Part shown: positions 1 through 6,735 of the stretch, one piece after another | Position numbering within the stretch: the stretch's first letter is position 1 | Layout: each line of letters opens with the position of its first letter | Assembly: GCA_007123195.1 (NCBI GenBank) | Contig: SKLO01000148.1 | Coordinates: 1-14,762, forward strand | DNA: 14,762 bases | Direction of reading: 5' to 3' | Origin: Verrucomicrobiales bacterium | GTDB taxonomy: Bacteria; Verrucomicrobiota; Verrucomicrobiia; Verrucomicrobiales; SKLO01 | Position numbers and translations under genes: made by a program | Notes under the pieces: model-generated | Databases searched by the model: none | Seen by the model: only the letters and a program-made list of their open reading frames with translations | What the model was told of the DNA's origin: nothing

Positions 1-2556
1 CTTGGGGTTGTCCCCGGCGGCGGCTTCGATCTGCTCGCGGGTGGCGTCGGCGGGCACGCGGATGCGGTCGCGGGTCTTGCCGTTGACCTGGAGCACCAGT
101 TCGATTTCGGATTCGATCAGGTATTCCGGGTTGTGCACGGGCCACGGCTGCTCGCTGAGCAGGCAGGCGTTGCTGTCGTCGGCGCCGGTGGCGGGGGCGT
201 TGACCAGCATCGGGAAGGCGGCGGCGAGCCGGTCCCACAGCGCCTCGGCGATGTGCGGGGCGAACGGGCTGAGCAGCTTGAGGAAGTCGGCCAGCAGCGA
301 GGCGGGCACCCGCTCGGCCTGGGTGAAGGCGTTGGTGCACTTCATCAACTCGCTGATGGCGGTGTTGAAGCTGAGGCGGTCGATGTCGTCGGTGACCTTG
401 CGGATGGTCTCGTGGACCACCTTGCGCAGGCCGGGATCGGTGTCGTCGGGCACCTCGGCGACCTTGTCGGCCAGTTGCCAACTGGTTTCCTGGTCCTGCT
501 GCAGGCACACCCGCCAGACCCGGGCGAGGAAGCGGTGGACGCCTTCGACGCCCTTCATGGACCACGGTTTGACCTGCTCGAGCGGTCCCATGAACATCTC
601 GTAGAGCCGCAGTGAGTCGGCGCCGTAGTCCTTCACGACGTCGTCGGGGTTGATGACGTTGCCCACCGACTTGGACATCTTCTGGCCGTCCTCGCCGAGG
701 ATCAGGCCCTGGTTGACCAGGCGTTGGAACGGTTCGGTTGTGGAGAGGTGGCCGAGGTCGAACAGCACCTTGTGCCAGAAGCGGGCGTAGAGCAGGTGCA
801 GCACGGCGTGCTCGGTGCCGCCGACATAGAGGTCGACGCCGCCGCGGCGGGGGTGGTCGCTCGTGTCGGCGCCCATCCAGTAGCGTTCGGCCGCGGTGGA
901 GACGAAGCGTTCGGCGTTGCGGGGGTCGAGGTAGCGCAGATAATACCAGCACGAGCCGGCCCATTGCGGCATGGTGTTGGTCTCGCGTTCCATGCCATCC
1001 GAGTAGCGGATCCAGTCGAGCGCCTTGACCAGCGGGCCGCGCGGGTCGCCGGTGGGTTTGAAGTCCTCCAGTTCGGGTGGCAGCAGCGGCAGTTCGTCCT
1101 CGCCGATGGCGTGGTGGTGTCCCTGCTGGTCCCAGACGATGGGGAACGGCTCGCCCCAGTAACGCTGGCGCGAGAACAACCAGTCGCGCAGCTTGTATTG
1201 CACCCGGCCGCGGCCGACGCCGTGTTGCTCCAGCCACTGGATCATGGCGGCCTTGGCTTCGGCGGTTTCCATGCCGTCGATCAGGGGCGAGTTGACCGCG
1301 ACGCCGGGCTCGCACAAGGCGGTCTCGAGCGGGGCGTCCGGGTCGGTGTCCGGTTTGGCGACGACCCGCACGATCGGCAGGTCGAAGGTGGTGGCGAACT
1401 CAAAGTCGCGCTCGTCATGGCCCGGCACCGCCATGATGGCTCCGGTGCCGTAGGACATGAGCACGTAATCGGCGATCCAGACGGGGATGCGCTGCTGATT
1501 GACCGGATTGACCGCGTGGGCGCCGGTGAACACGCCGGTCTTGTCCTTGGCCAGGTCGGTGCGTTCGAGGTCGGACTTGCTGGCGCAACGCTCCTGGTAG
1601 GCGCCGACCGCGCCAGCCTGGTCGGCGGTGGTGATCTTCGCCACCAGCGGGTGCTCGGGCGCCAGCACCATGTAGGTGGCGCCAAACAGGGTGTCGGGGC
1701 GGGTGGTGAACACCGCGATGGCCGGCAGATCGGGGTGGTCGGAGAGGGGGAACGCCACCTCGGCGCCCTCGGAGCGGCCGATCCAGTTGCGCTGCAGCAG
1801 CTTGATCGATTCCGGCCAGTCGAGGTCGTCGAGGTCGTCGATCAGGCGTTCGGCGAAGGCGGTGATGCGCAGCATCCACTGGCGCAGCGGGCGGCGTTCG
1901 ACCCGGTGGCCCTTGGCCTGCCATTCCTCGACCTCCTCGTTGGCCAGCACGGTGCCGAGGTCGGGCGACCAGTTGACCGGCACCTCGGCGACGTAGGCCA
2001 GGCGCACGGCGTCGACTTGTTCCCGGGTCCAGCTCTGGCGCTCCAGTTCGGCCACCGGCCGCGCCCGGCCGCTGCGGGGATCGACGTAGCTGTGATACAG
2101 CTGCAGGAAGATCCACTGGGTCCAGCGGATGTAGTCGGGGTCGGTGGTGTTGACCTCGCGCTGCCAGTCGTAGGCGAATCCCAGGCTCTTCAGCTGGCGG
2201 CGGAAGTTGTCGACGTTCTCCTGGGTGGTCAGCCGGGGGTGGCGGCCGGTCTTGATCGCATACTGTTCGGCGGGCAGGCCGAAGGCGTCCCAACCCATGG
2301 GGTGGAGCACGTTGCAACCCTGCATGCGGCGCGCCCGGCCGAGGATATCGGTGGCGGTGTAGCCCTCGGGGTGACCGACGTGCAGGCCGGAGCCGGACGG
2401 GTAGGGGAACATGTCGAGCACGTAGAACTTCGGCTTGGAGGGATCAAAGCCGGGTTCGCCGGGGTTCGGCGTGCGGAAGGTCTGGTGACGCTCCCAGTGG
2501 GCCTGCCAGGCGGGCTCGATTTCGTCAAAGGGATAGGGTTTGCGGTGGCTGGCCAT
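1..2556 (-). CDS. leuS: Leucyl-tRNA synthetase (3' end cut by window edge)
   Basis: Cytoplasmic class I aminoacyl-tRNA synthetase that charges tRNA-Leu with leucine. The reverse strand is open from ATG at 2556 to the window edge, giving 852 codons. The HIGH-type motif HVGH is at residues 59-62, within PSGSGLHVGHPEGYTATDIL. The KMSKS loop is at 626-630 (GEDGQKMSKSVG). Between them lies the CP1 editing domain, with TTRPDTLFGATYMVLAPEHP and VPGHDERDFEFA, the latter carrying the editing-site aspartate region. The visible end (VLQVNGKTRDRIRVPADAT) belongs to the C-terminal domain, so only roughly 30 residues should be missing compared with the usual 860-880. The start is placed at the first ATG before the typical N-terminus PYPFDEIEPAWQ. 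No Shine-Dalgarno sequence is visible upstream. The gene is divergent from pyrB. Confidence 0.97.
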   Translation of the reverse strand, partial: MASHRKPYPFDEIEPAWQAHWERHQTFRTPNPGEPGFDPSKPKFYVLDMFPYPSGSGLHVGHPEGYTATDILGRARRMQGCNVLHPMGWDAFGLPAEQYAIKTGRHPRLTTQENVDNFRRQLKSLGFAYDWQREVNTTDPDYIRWTQWIFLQLYHSYVDPRSGRARPVAELERQSWTREQVDAVRLAYVAEVPVNWSPDLGTVLANEEVEEWQAKGHRVERRPLRQWMLRITAFAERLIDDLDDLDWPESIKLLQRNWIGRSEGAEVAFPLSDHPDLPAIAVFTTRPDTLFGATYMVLAPEHPLVAKITTADQAGAVGAYQERCASKSDLERTDLAKDKTGVFTGAHAVNPVNQQRIPVWIADYVLMSYGTGAIMAVPGHDERDFEFATTFDLPIVRVVAKPDTDPDAPLETALCEPGVAVNSPLIDGMETAEAKAAMIQWLEQHGVGRGRVQYKLRDWLFSRQRYWGEPFPIVWDQQGHHHAIGEDELPLLPPELEDFKPTGDPRGPLVKALDWIRYSDGMERETNTMPQWAGSCWYYLRYLDPRNAERFVSTAAERYWMGADTSDHPRRGGVDLYVGGTEHAVLHLLYARFWHKVLFDLGHLSTTEPFQRLVNQGLILGEDGQKMSKSVGNVINPDDVVKDYGADSLRLYEMFMGPLEQVKPWSMKGVEGVHRFLARVWRVCLQQDQETSWQLADKVAEVPDDTDPGLRKVVHETIRKVTDDIDRLSFNTAISELMKCTNAFTQAERVPASLLADFLKLLSPFAPHIAEALWDRLAAAFPMLVNAPATGADDSNACLLSEQPWPVHNPEYLIESEIELVLQVNGKTRDRIRVPADATREQIEAAAGDNPK

Positions 2557-2772
2557 GATCGGATGCGTGCTTGCGCGGGCGCAGGCGTGGGAACGGAAAA
2601 GAAAAGGCGCACAGGATGGCACCCGCGGGCGGGTTCTGCAAGGAGCGGAGCAGGGAGGGAACGGAGCGGATTGCCGGGCGATCCCACTTTGAACTGGCAT
2701 CCCGGCCCGGCTTCGATAAGGGAAGGGGGTGGCCGCCGGGTTGGCGCCGTGGTCCGCCACCGCGCCGCCGCG

Positions 2773-2831
2773 CCGCCAGCCGCCCGATCACCGAGCCTCA
2801 GACACCATCAACACCGCCCGCCAGCCGCCCG
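2773..2831. repeat. 14-bp direct repeat pair upstream of pyrB
   Basis: CCGCCAGCCGCCCG occurs at 2773-2786 and again at 2818-2831, 45 bp apart start to start. Thirteen of the 14 bases occur once more at 9984-9996, in the leader region of the cassette. All three copies are in non-coding DNA. The composition is low complexity, so a functional role is only a possibility. Confidence 0.5.
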
Positions 2832-2854
2832 GCCTCCCGGTTTTCCGGGGCCGG
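2829..2854 (+). promoter_or_regulatory. GC-rich hairpin before pyrB
   Basis: The bases around CCCGG-TTTT-CCGGG fold into a stem with loop TTTT at 2841-2844. Five perfect G-C pairs (2836-2840 with 2845-2849) are extended by C2834-G2850 and by 2829-2832 with 2851-2854, leaving T2835 and C2833 as single bulges. No T-run follows it, so it is not an intrinsic terminator. It ends 31 bases before the chosen pyrB start and 4 bases before the alternative ATG at 2859. It could affect ribosome access or transcript stability; that role is inferred. Confidence 0.4.
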
Positions 2855-2885
2855 CCGCATGACCGGCAGCCGTGCATCGCCATTC

Positions 2886-3833
2886 ATGACCCCGCGCAAG
2901 GACCTGCTCGACATCGAATCCCTGACCGACGGGGAGATCCGCCATTTGCTGGAGGCGGCGGTGCCGTTCAAGGCGCTGTTCAGCAAGTCGGTCAAGAAGG
3001 TCAACGACCTCGCCGGACGCACGGTACTGACATTGTTCTACGAGCCCTCGACCCGCACCCGGTCGTCGTTCGAGATCGCGGCCAACCGGTTGTCGGCCGA
3101 CGTGACCCACTTCCAGGTCGCGACCTCGGCGGTCGCCAAGGGCGAGTCGGTGCTGGACACGGTCGACACGCTGCAGGCGATGAAGACCGACTACATCATC
3201 GTCCGCCACCAGGCGTCGGGCATTCCCAACCTGATCGCCCGCCACACCTCGGCCTCGGTCTTGAACGCCGGTGACGGGGCGCATGCGCACCCGACCCAGG
3301 CGTTGCTCGACGGCTTCACCGTGCGCGAGACGCTGGGCGAGGACCTGACCGGCAAGCGGGTGGTCATCGTCGGCGACTGGCTGCACTCGCGGGTGGCGCG
3401 ATCCACCGCCCAGCTGTTCCGGCGCATGGGTCTCCAGGTCGGGGTGCTGGGGCCCGCCACCCTGATCCCGCGCGGCCTGCCCGGTTGGCTGCACCCGCTG
3501 GCCAGCTGGGACGACCTGTTGAGCTGGCAACCCGAGGTGATCTACCTGCTGCGGGTGCAATTGGAGCGCCAGCAGGAGCAGTTTTTCCCCAGCGTGGGCG
3601 AGTATCACCGGGTCTACGGCCTGACCGAGCAGCGCCTGCGCCAGGTGCGCGACGCCGGCCTGTGGGTGATGCATCCGGGCCCGGTCAACCGCGGCGTCGA
3701 GCTGACCGACTCGGTGCTCGCCTACGAGCGCAGCCTGATCAACCGCCAGGTCGAGAACGGCATTGCGGTGCGCATGGCGGCGCTGGCCTGGCTGCGCCCG
3801 GGCACGCCGTTCCGAGGGCGCCTGCCGCACTGA
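2886..3833 (+). CDS. pyrB: Aspartate carbamoyltransferase catalytic subunit
   Basis: Cytoplasmic enzyme that condenses carbamoyl phosphate with aspartate to give N-carbamoyl-aspartate, the first committed step of pyrimidine synthesis. The 315 residues match the usual ~305-315. The carbamoyl phosphate loop FYEPSTRTRSSFE has STRTR at 55-59. The 80s-loop lysine is K85 (AVAKGESVLDT). HPTQALLD is at 135-142, GDWLHSRVARS follows at 164-173, RVQLERQ (223-229) forms part of the aspartate site, and HPGPVNRG is at 263-270. The start at 2886 gives the family N-terminus (KDLLDIESLTDGEIRHLL). An in-frame ATG at 2859 would add nine residues. No clear Shine-Dalgarno sequence is seen for either. No pyrI regulatory subunit follows; pyrC does. 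That fits the ATCase-dihydroorotase assemblies known from Aquifex-type systems, but such a complex is inferred here. Confidence 0.96.
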   Translation: MTPRKDLLDIESLTDGEIRHLLEAAVPFKALFSKSVKKVNDLAGRTVLTLFYEPSTRTRSSFEIAANRLSADVTHFQVATSAVAKGESVLDTVDTLQAMKTDYIIVRHQASGIPNLIARHTSASVLNAGDGAHAHPTQALLDGFTVRETLGEDLTGKRVVIVGDWLHSRVARSTAQLFRRMGLQVGVLGPATLIPRGLPGWLHPLASWDDLLSWQPEVIYLLRVQLERQQEQFFPSVGEYHRVYGLTEQRLRQVRDAGLWVMHPGPVNRGVELTDSVLAYERSLINRQVENGIAVRMAALAWLRPGTPFRGRLPH

Positions 3834-3907
3834 CATCCACACCATCCTGACATGCCATCCACTGCAGTTCTGATTTCCGCGGCGGCAACATCATCCGCCA
3901 GCCACCA

Positions 3908-5299
3908 ATGAACACCGATTCCAATCCTTCCGCCCCGGCCGCCCGCCACTGGTATCGCGGCGGTCTGGTTGCTGCGCCAGGAACCCGCGAGCCGCAACCG
4001 CTCGACCTGCTGGTCGAGGACGGGGTCATCGTGGCGGCCGAGGCGGACCTGGTGGCCGCTGGCGCGGTGCCGGCCGGGTCCGCTGCCGGCGATCCGGCCG
4101 GCATCGAGGTGATCGACTGCGCCGGCTGCATCCTGCTGCCGGGACTGTTCGACGTCCACGTGCATGCCAGGGAACCCGGCCGCGAGGACAAGGAAACCAT
4201 TGCCACCGCCGGCGAGGCCGCCATCAACGGCGGCGTCACCGGCATGGTGCTGATGCCCAACACCACCCCGGCGATCGACAATGGCGGCCTGGTGCAGGCG
4301 GTGATGGACATCGCCCGCAGCCGGTGCCGGATCCCGGTGTGGACCAGCGGTTGCATCACCAAGGAACGCGCCGGCCGCGAACTGGCCGGCATTGCCGGCA
4401 TGAAGGCGCAGGGCGTGGTGTTCCTGACCGACGACGGCAGCCCGGTGGAGAACCCGCGGGTGCTGCGGCGGGCGATGGAATACGCGCGCGACTTCGGCCT
4501 GTTCACCGCCTCGCATTGCGAGACCATGGAATTGTCCGGCGCCGGCGCGATGAACGAGGGGCCCACCTCGTTCCGCCTCGGCGTGCCCGGCGTGCCCGCG
4601 ATCAGCGAGGAGATCTGCCTCGACCGCGACATCCGGCTGGCGCAATACACCGGCACCCACGTGCACATCCAGCACGTCACCACCGCCCGCGGCATGAACA
4701 CCATCCGCAGGTTCAAGGAGGACGGCGTGTCGGTGTCGTGCGAGGTGGCGCCGCATCACCTGATGTTCTGCGACGAGGATGTGGGCGACTTTGACACCCA
4801 CTACAAGATGAACCCGCCGCTGCGCACGCGCGAGGACAACGAGGCGCTGCTGCAGGGGCTGATCGACGGGGTGTTCGATGTCATCGCCACCGACCACGCG
4901 CCGCACACGCGCTACGAGAAGGCGCTGGATTTTGTCAGCGCACCGTTCGGCATCACCGGGCTCGACACCGCGCTGGTGTCGCTGTTCGACCGCTTCATCC
5001 GCCACGGTCATCTGGGATGGGACGTGCTGGTGACGCGATACGCCGATGAACCGCGGCGGCTGCTCGGATTTGAACCGGTCAGGCTGGCCGCGGGCGAGCG
5101 GGCCGAGCTGGTGGTGTTCGATCCCCGTCGGACGACCCGGTTCAGCGAGGATTTCATGCGCTCCAAGAGCATCAACACGCCGTTCCTGAACCATGAACTG
5201 CAGGGCCGGGTCACGCGGGTGGTGTTCGGTCGCGAACTGTTGCTCGACCGGATGGACGCGGGGTTGGATCACGGCGGCGACGGAGGCGGCCGGCCATGA
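3908..5299 (+). CDS. pyrC: Dihydroorotase, class I
   Basis: Zinc amidohydrolase that cyclises carbamoyl-aspartate to dihydroorotate. The protein has 463 residues, slightly longer than the usual ~425-430. The extra length is an N-terminal tail and an Ala/Gly/Pro-rich loop at about 48-66. Expected metal ligands are H84 and H86 in FDVHVHAREPG, H203 in SHCE, H256 in HIQHVTT and D329 in ATDHAPH. The TDDG motif (174-177) carries the bridging aspartate seen in class I enzymes such as that of Aquifex, instead of a carboxylated lysine. MPNTTP (116-121) contributes to substrate binding. The ATG follows 74 bases of non-coding DNA after pyrB and has no evident Shine-Dalgarno site. The stop overlaps the pyrF start as ATGA. 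Other amidohydrolases (allantoinase, hydantoinase) are less likely, given the pyr context and the DHOase-type HAREPG motif. Confidence 0.95.
   Translation: MNTDSNPSAPAARHWYRGGLVAAPGTREPQPLDLLVEDGVIVAAEADLVAAGAVPAGSAAGDPAGIEVIDCAGCILLPGLFDVHVHAREPGREDKETIATAGEAAINGGVTGMVLMPNTTPAIDNGGLVQAVMDIARSRCRIPVWTSGCITKERAGRELAGIAGMKAQGVVFLTDDGSPVENPRVLRRAMEYARDFGLFTASHCETMELSGAGAMNEGPTSFRLGVPGVPAISEEICLDRDIRLAQYTGTHVHIQHVTTARGMNTIRRFKEDGVSVSCEVAPHHLMFCDEDVGDFDTHYKMNPPLRTREDNEALLQGLIDGVFDVIATDHAPHTRYEKALDFVSAPFGITGLDTALVSLFDRFIRHGHLGWDVLVTRYADEPRRLLGFEPVRLAAGERAELVVFDPRRTTRFSEDFMRSKSINTPFLNHELQGRVTRVVFGRELLLDRMDAGLDHGGDGGGRP
5282..5286 (+). promoter_or_regulatory. Ribosome binding site of pyrF
   Basis: GGAGG lies inside the end of pyrC, 9 bases before the pyrF ATG at 5296. 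It supports that start and, with the ATGA overlap, translational coupling of pyrC and pyrF. Confidence 0.7.
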
Positions 5300-6063
5300 A
5301 CGCCTACCTGCAGAAGCTCACCGAACGCATCGCCGCCACCGGTTCGTGCCTGTGCGTGGGGCTTGACCCGCGGCCGGAGCGCCACGGCGGCGACCCGACG
5401 ACGTTCCTGCGCCGGATCATCGACCAGACCTCGCATGTGGCCGCGGCTTTCAAACCCAACGCCGCCTATTTTGAATCCATGGGCCCCGACGGCGTGCGCC
5501 TGCTGGAACAACTGCGCGGCTGGATCGCCGAGGACATCCCGCTGGTGCTGGATGTCAAGCGCGGCGACATCGGCGAGACCCAGAAATACTACGCGCGCGC
5601 CTGCTTTGATCGCTGCGGCGCCGACGCGGTGACGCTCAATCCCTACATGGGGCGCGACAGCCTGCAGCCGTTTTGGGACTACGCCGACCGCGGCGCCTAC
5701 CTGCTCGGGATCACCTCGAATCCGGGCGCGGCCGACATCCAGCAGCAGCGGCTGGCCGACGGCCGCCGCGTGTTCGAGGTGGTGGCGGCGATGGCCGGGG
5801 AACACGACGGCACCGGTCTGGTGGTCGGTTTGACCCAGGCCGGCGACGACGAGATGTGGCGGCGGCTGCCCGACCTGCCGCTGCTGGTGCCCGGCTTCGG
5901 CGCCCAGGGCGGGGAGTTGGACGGCTTGAAGCGCCGCCCCGGTTCGGCGCCGGTGCTGGTCAACGTTTCGCGCGGCGTGCTTTACCCCGGGCCCGACAAA
6001 GATCCCGCCCAGGCGGCAGAAGAATATGCAACACTCCTCACTGACATTGCCCGACACGCGTGA
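5296..6063 (+). CDS. pyrF: Orotidine 5'-phosphate decarboxylase (type 2 PyrF)
   Basis: Converts OMP to UMP, the last step of the pathway. The TIM-barrel protein has 255 residues. The catalytic D-x-K-R-x-D array is LDVKRGDIGETQKYYA, with D86, K88 and D91. LCVGLDPRPE (19-28) and AFKPNAAYFE (51-60) supply D24 and K53. The phosphate-binding end includes LVPGFGAQGG (197-206) and VNVSRGVLY (222-230). The DVKRGDIG(E)T form and the FKPN segment are typical of the longer type 2 bacterial enzymes rather than the E. coli type. The start is the ATGA overlap with pyrC, preceded by GGAGG. The last 38 bases overlap pyrE in another frame. Confidence 0.96.
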   Translation: MNAYLQKLTERIAATGSCLCVGLDPRPERHGGDPTTFLRRIIDQTSHVAAAFKPNAAYFESMGPDGVRLLEQLRGWIAEDIPLVLDVKRGDIGETQKYYARACFDRCGADAVTLNPYMGRDSLQPFWDYADRGAYLLGITSNPGAADIQQQRLADGRRVFEVVAAMAGEHDGTGLVVGLTQAGDDEMWRRLPDLPLLVPGFGAQGGELDGLKRRPGSAPVLVNVSRGVLYPGPDKDPAQAAEEYATLLTDIARHA

Positions 6064-6643
6064 AGCCACGCTGCAACTGCTGAAGGATTACGGCGCGCTC
6101 GAACAGGGGCACTTCCTGCTGGCCAGCGGTCGTCACAGCGCGTTTTACGTCAACAAGACCCGGTTGGTGGAATGGCCCCACGTGGTGGATGCCATGATCC
6201 GCAACCGGCTGCCGCAGCTGGCCGATCTGGGAGGGATTGACGTGGTTTTGTCACCGGCCATGGGCGGCGTGCCGGTGGGCCAGCAGGTCGGCCTGGTGCT
6301 GCAGGCGAAAACCATCTACTCCGAGCGCGGCCCTGACAATGCCATGCTGTTGAAACGCGGCTTCGAGGTGCGGCCGGGCGAGCGCGTGCTGCTGGTCGAG
6401 GACGTGATCACCACCGGCGGCACCCTGGCGGAGTTGCGCGGGTTCATCGAGGGCAGGGGCGGCGTGATCGCCGGCGTGTTCGCACTGGTCAACCGCTCCG
6501 GCTTGCCCGCCTGGCAGGGGGTGCCGCTGGTGTCGTGCCTGGAGATCGAGTTCCCAACCTACGCGCCCGACGAGGTGCCGCCCGAACTGGCGGCCGTGCC
6601 GGTGACCAAGCCGGGCACCAAGCAGCAGGGATCCGATGCCTGA
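6026..6643 (+). CDS. pyrE: Orotate phosphoribosyltransferase
   Basis: Joins orotate to PRPP to give OMP, the substrate of the PyrF encoded immediately upstream. The protein has 205 residues, normal for the family. The PRPP-binding motif VLLVEDVITTGGT is at 121-133. The N-terminal GHFLLASGRHSAFYVNK (28-44) is the typical OPRT segment, and LSPAMGGVPVGQQV (75-88) resembles the usual GPAxGG(I/V)P(L/V)G segment. The ATG at 6026 sits inside pyrF (38-base overlap), after a purine-rich stretch (AGAAGA) but no strong Shine-Dalgarno site. Starting later would cut into the conserved first helix, so this start is preferred. The C-terminal tail (about 190-205) is low complexity. The gene ends the visible pyr cluster. 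Confidence 0.95.
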   Translation: MQHSSLTLPDTREATLQLLKDYGALEQGHFLLASGRHSAFYVNKTRLVEWPHVVDAMIRNRLPQLADLGGIDVVLSPAMGGVPVGQQVGLVLQAKTIYSERGPDNAMLLKRGFEVRPGERVLLVEDVITTGGTLAELRGFIEGRGGVIAGVFALVNRSGLPAWQGVPLVSCLEIEFPTYAPDEVPPELAAVPVTKPGTKQQGSDA

Positions 6644-6735
6644 CGCGGCCCAGCCGGCGTGGGGCGCGGCCCACGGGCGGTCCGGCCGCGAAACCGCTTG
6701 ATCCCCGTTCCATCGGGACGAAGTTGGATCCCGTG

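Larger units (their letters stand above)
2557..2885. other. Divergent leuS-pyrB intergenic region
   Basis: About 330 bases without a convincing gene. The region must hold the promoters of both leuS (leftward) and the pyr genes (rightward), but no hexamer pair with good spacing stands out. The half next to leuS is purine-rich on the plus strand and holds GGAGCGGA twice, at 2642-2649 and 2663-2670, exactly 21 bp apart. The half next to pyrB is C/G-rich and holds a 14-bp direct repeat (2773-2786 and 2818-2831) and a strong hairpin. An open plus-strand frame runs through it into pyrB. Its translation is arginine/proline-rich low complexity and lies outside the conserved PyrB fold, so it is not taken as coding. 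Confidence 0.6.

Noticed and set aside
2689..2720. TTGAAC ... GATAAG as a pyrB promoter
   Set aside because: The spacing is 20 bases and both hexamers are poor matches.
2740..2768. T-box-like string near leuS (CCGTGGTCCGCCACCGCG)
   Set aside because: It is on the pyrB-reading strand, not the leuS strand, and lacks the conserved T-box sequence, specifier loop and terminator; it is a chance GTGG/CCAC palindrome.
724..2862. Long plus-strand open frame (712 codons) opposite leuS, plus others at 2-615 and 1415-2317
   Set aside because: They lie antisense to, or out of frame with, an unmistakable LeuRS. The translations are Gly/Val/Ala/Arg-rich with no domain, as expected for shadow frames in high-GC DNA.
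3722..5272. Minus-strand open frame of 516 codons over pyrB end and pyrC
   Set aside because: Antisense shadow of pyrC; composition rich in His/Arg/Gly/Val without motifs.
6644..6735. Terminator between pyrE and the halogenase gene
   Set aside because: Only short GC inverted repeats (TCCC/GGGA) and no T-run, so read-through from the pyr cluster cannot be excluded.
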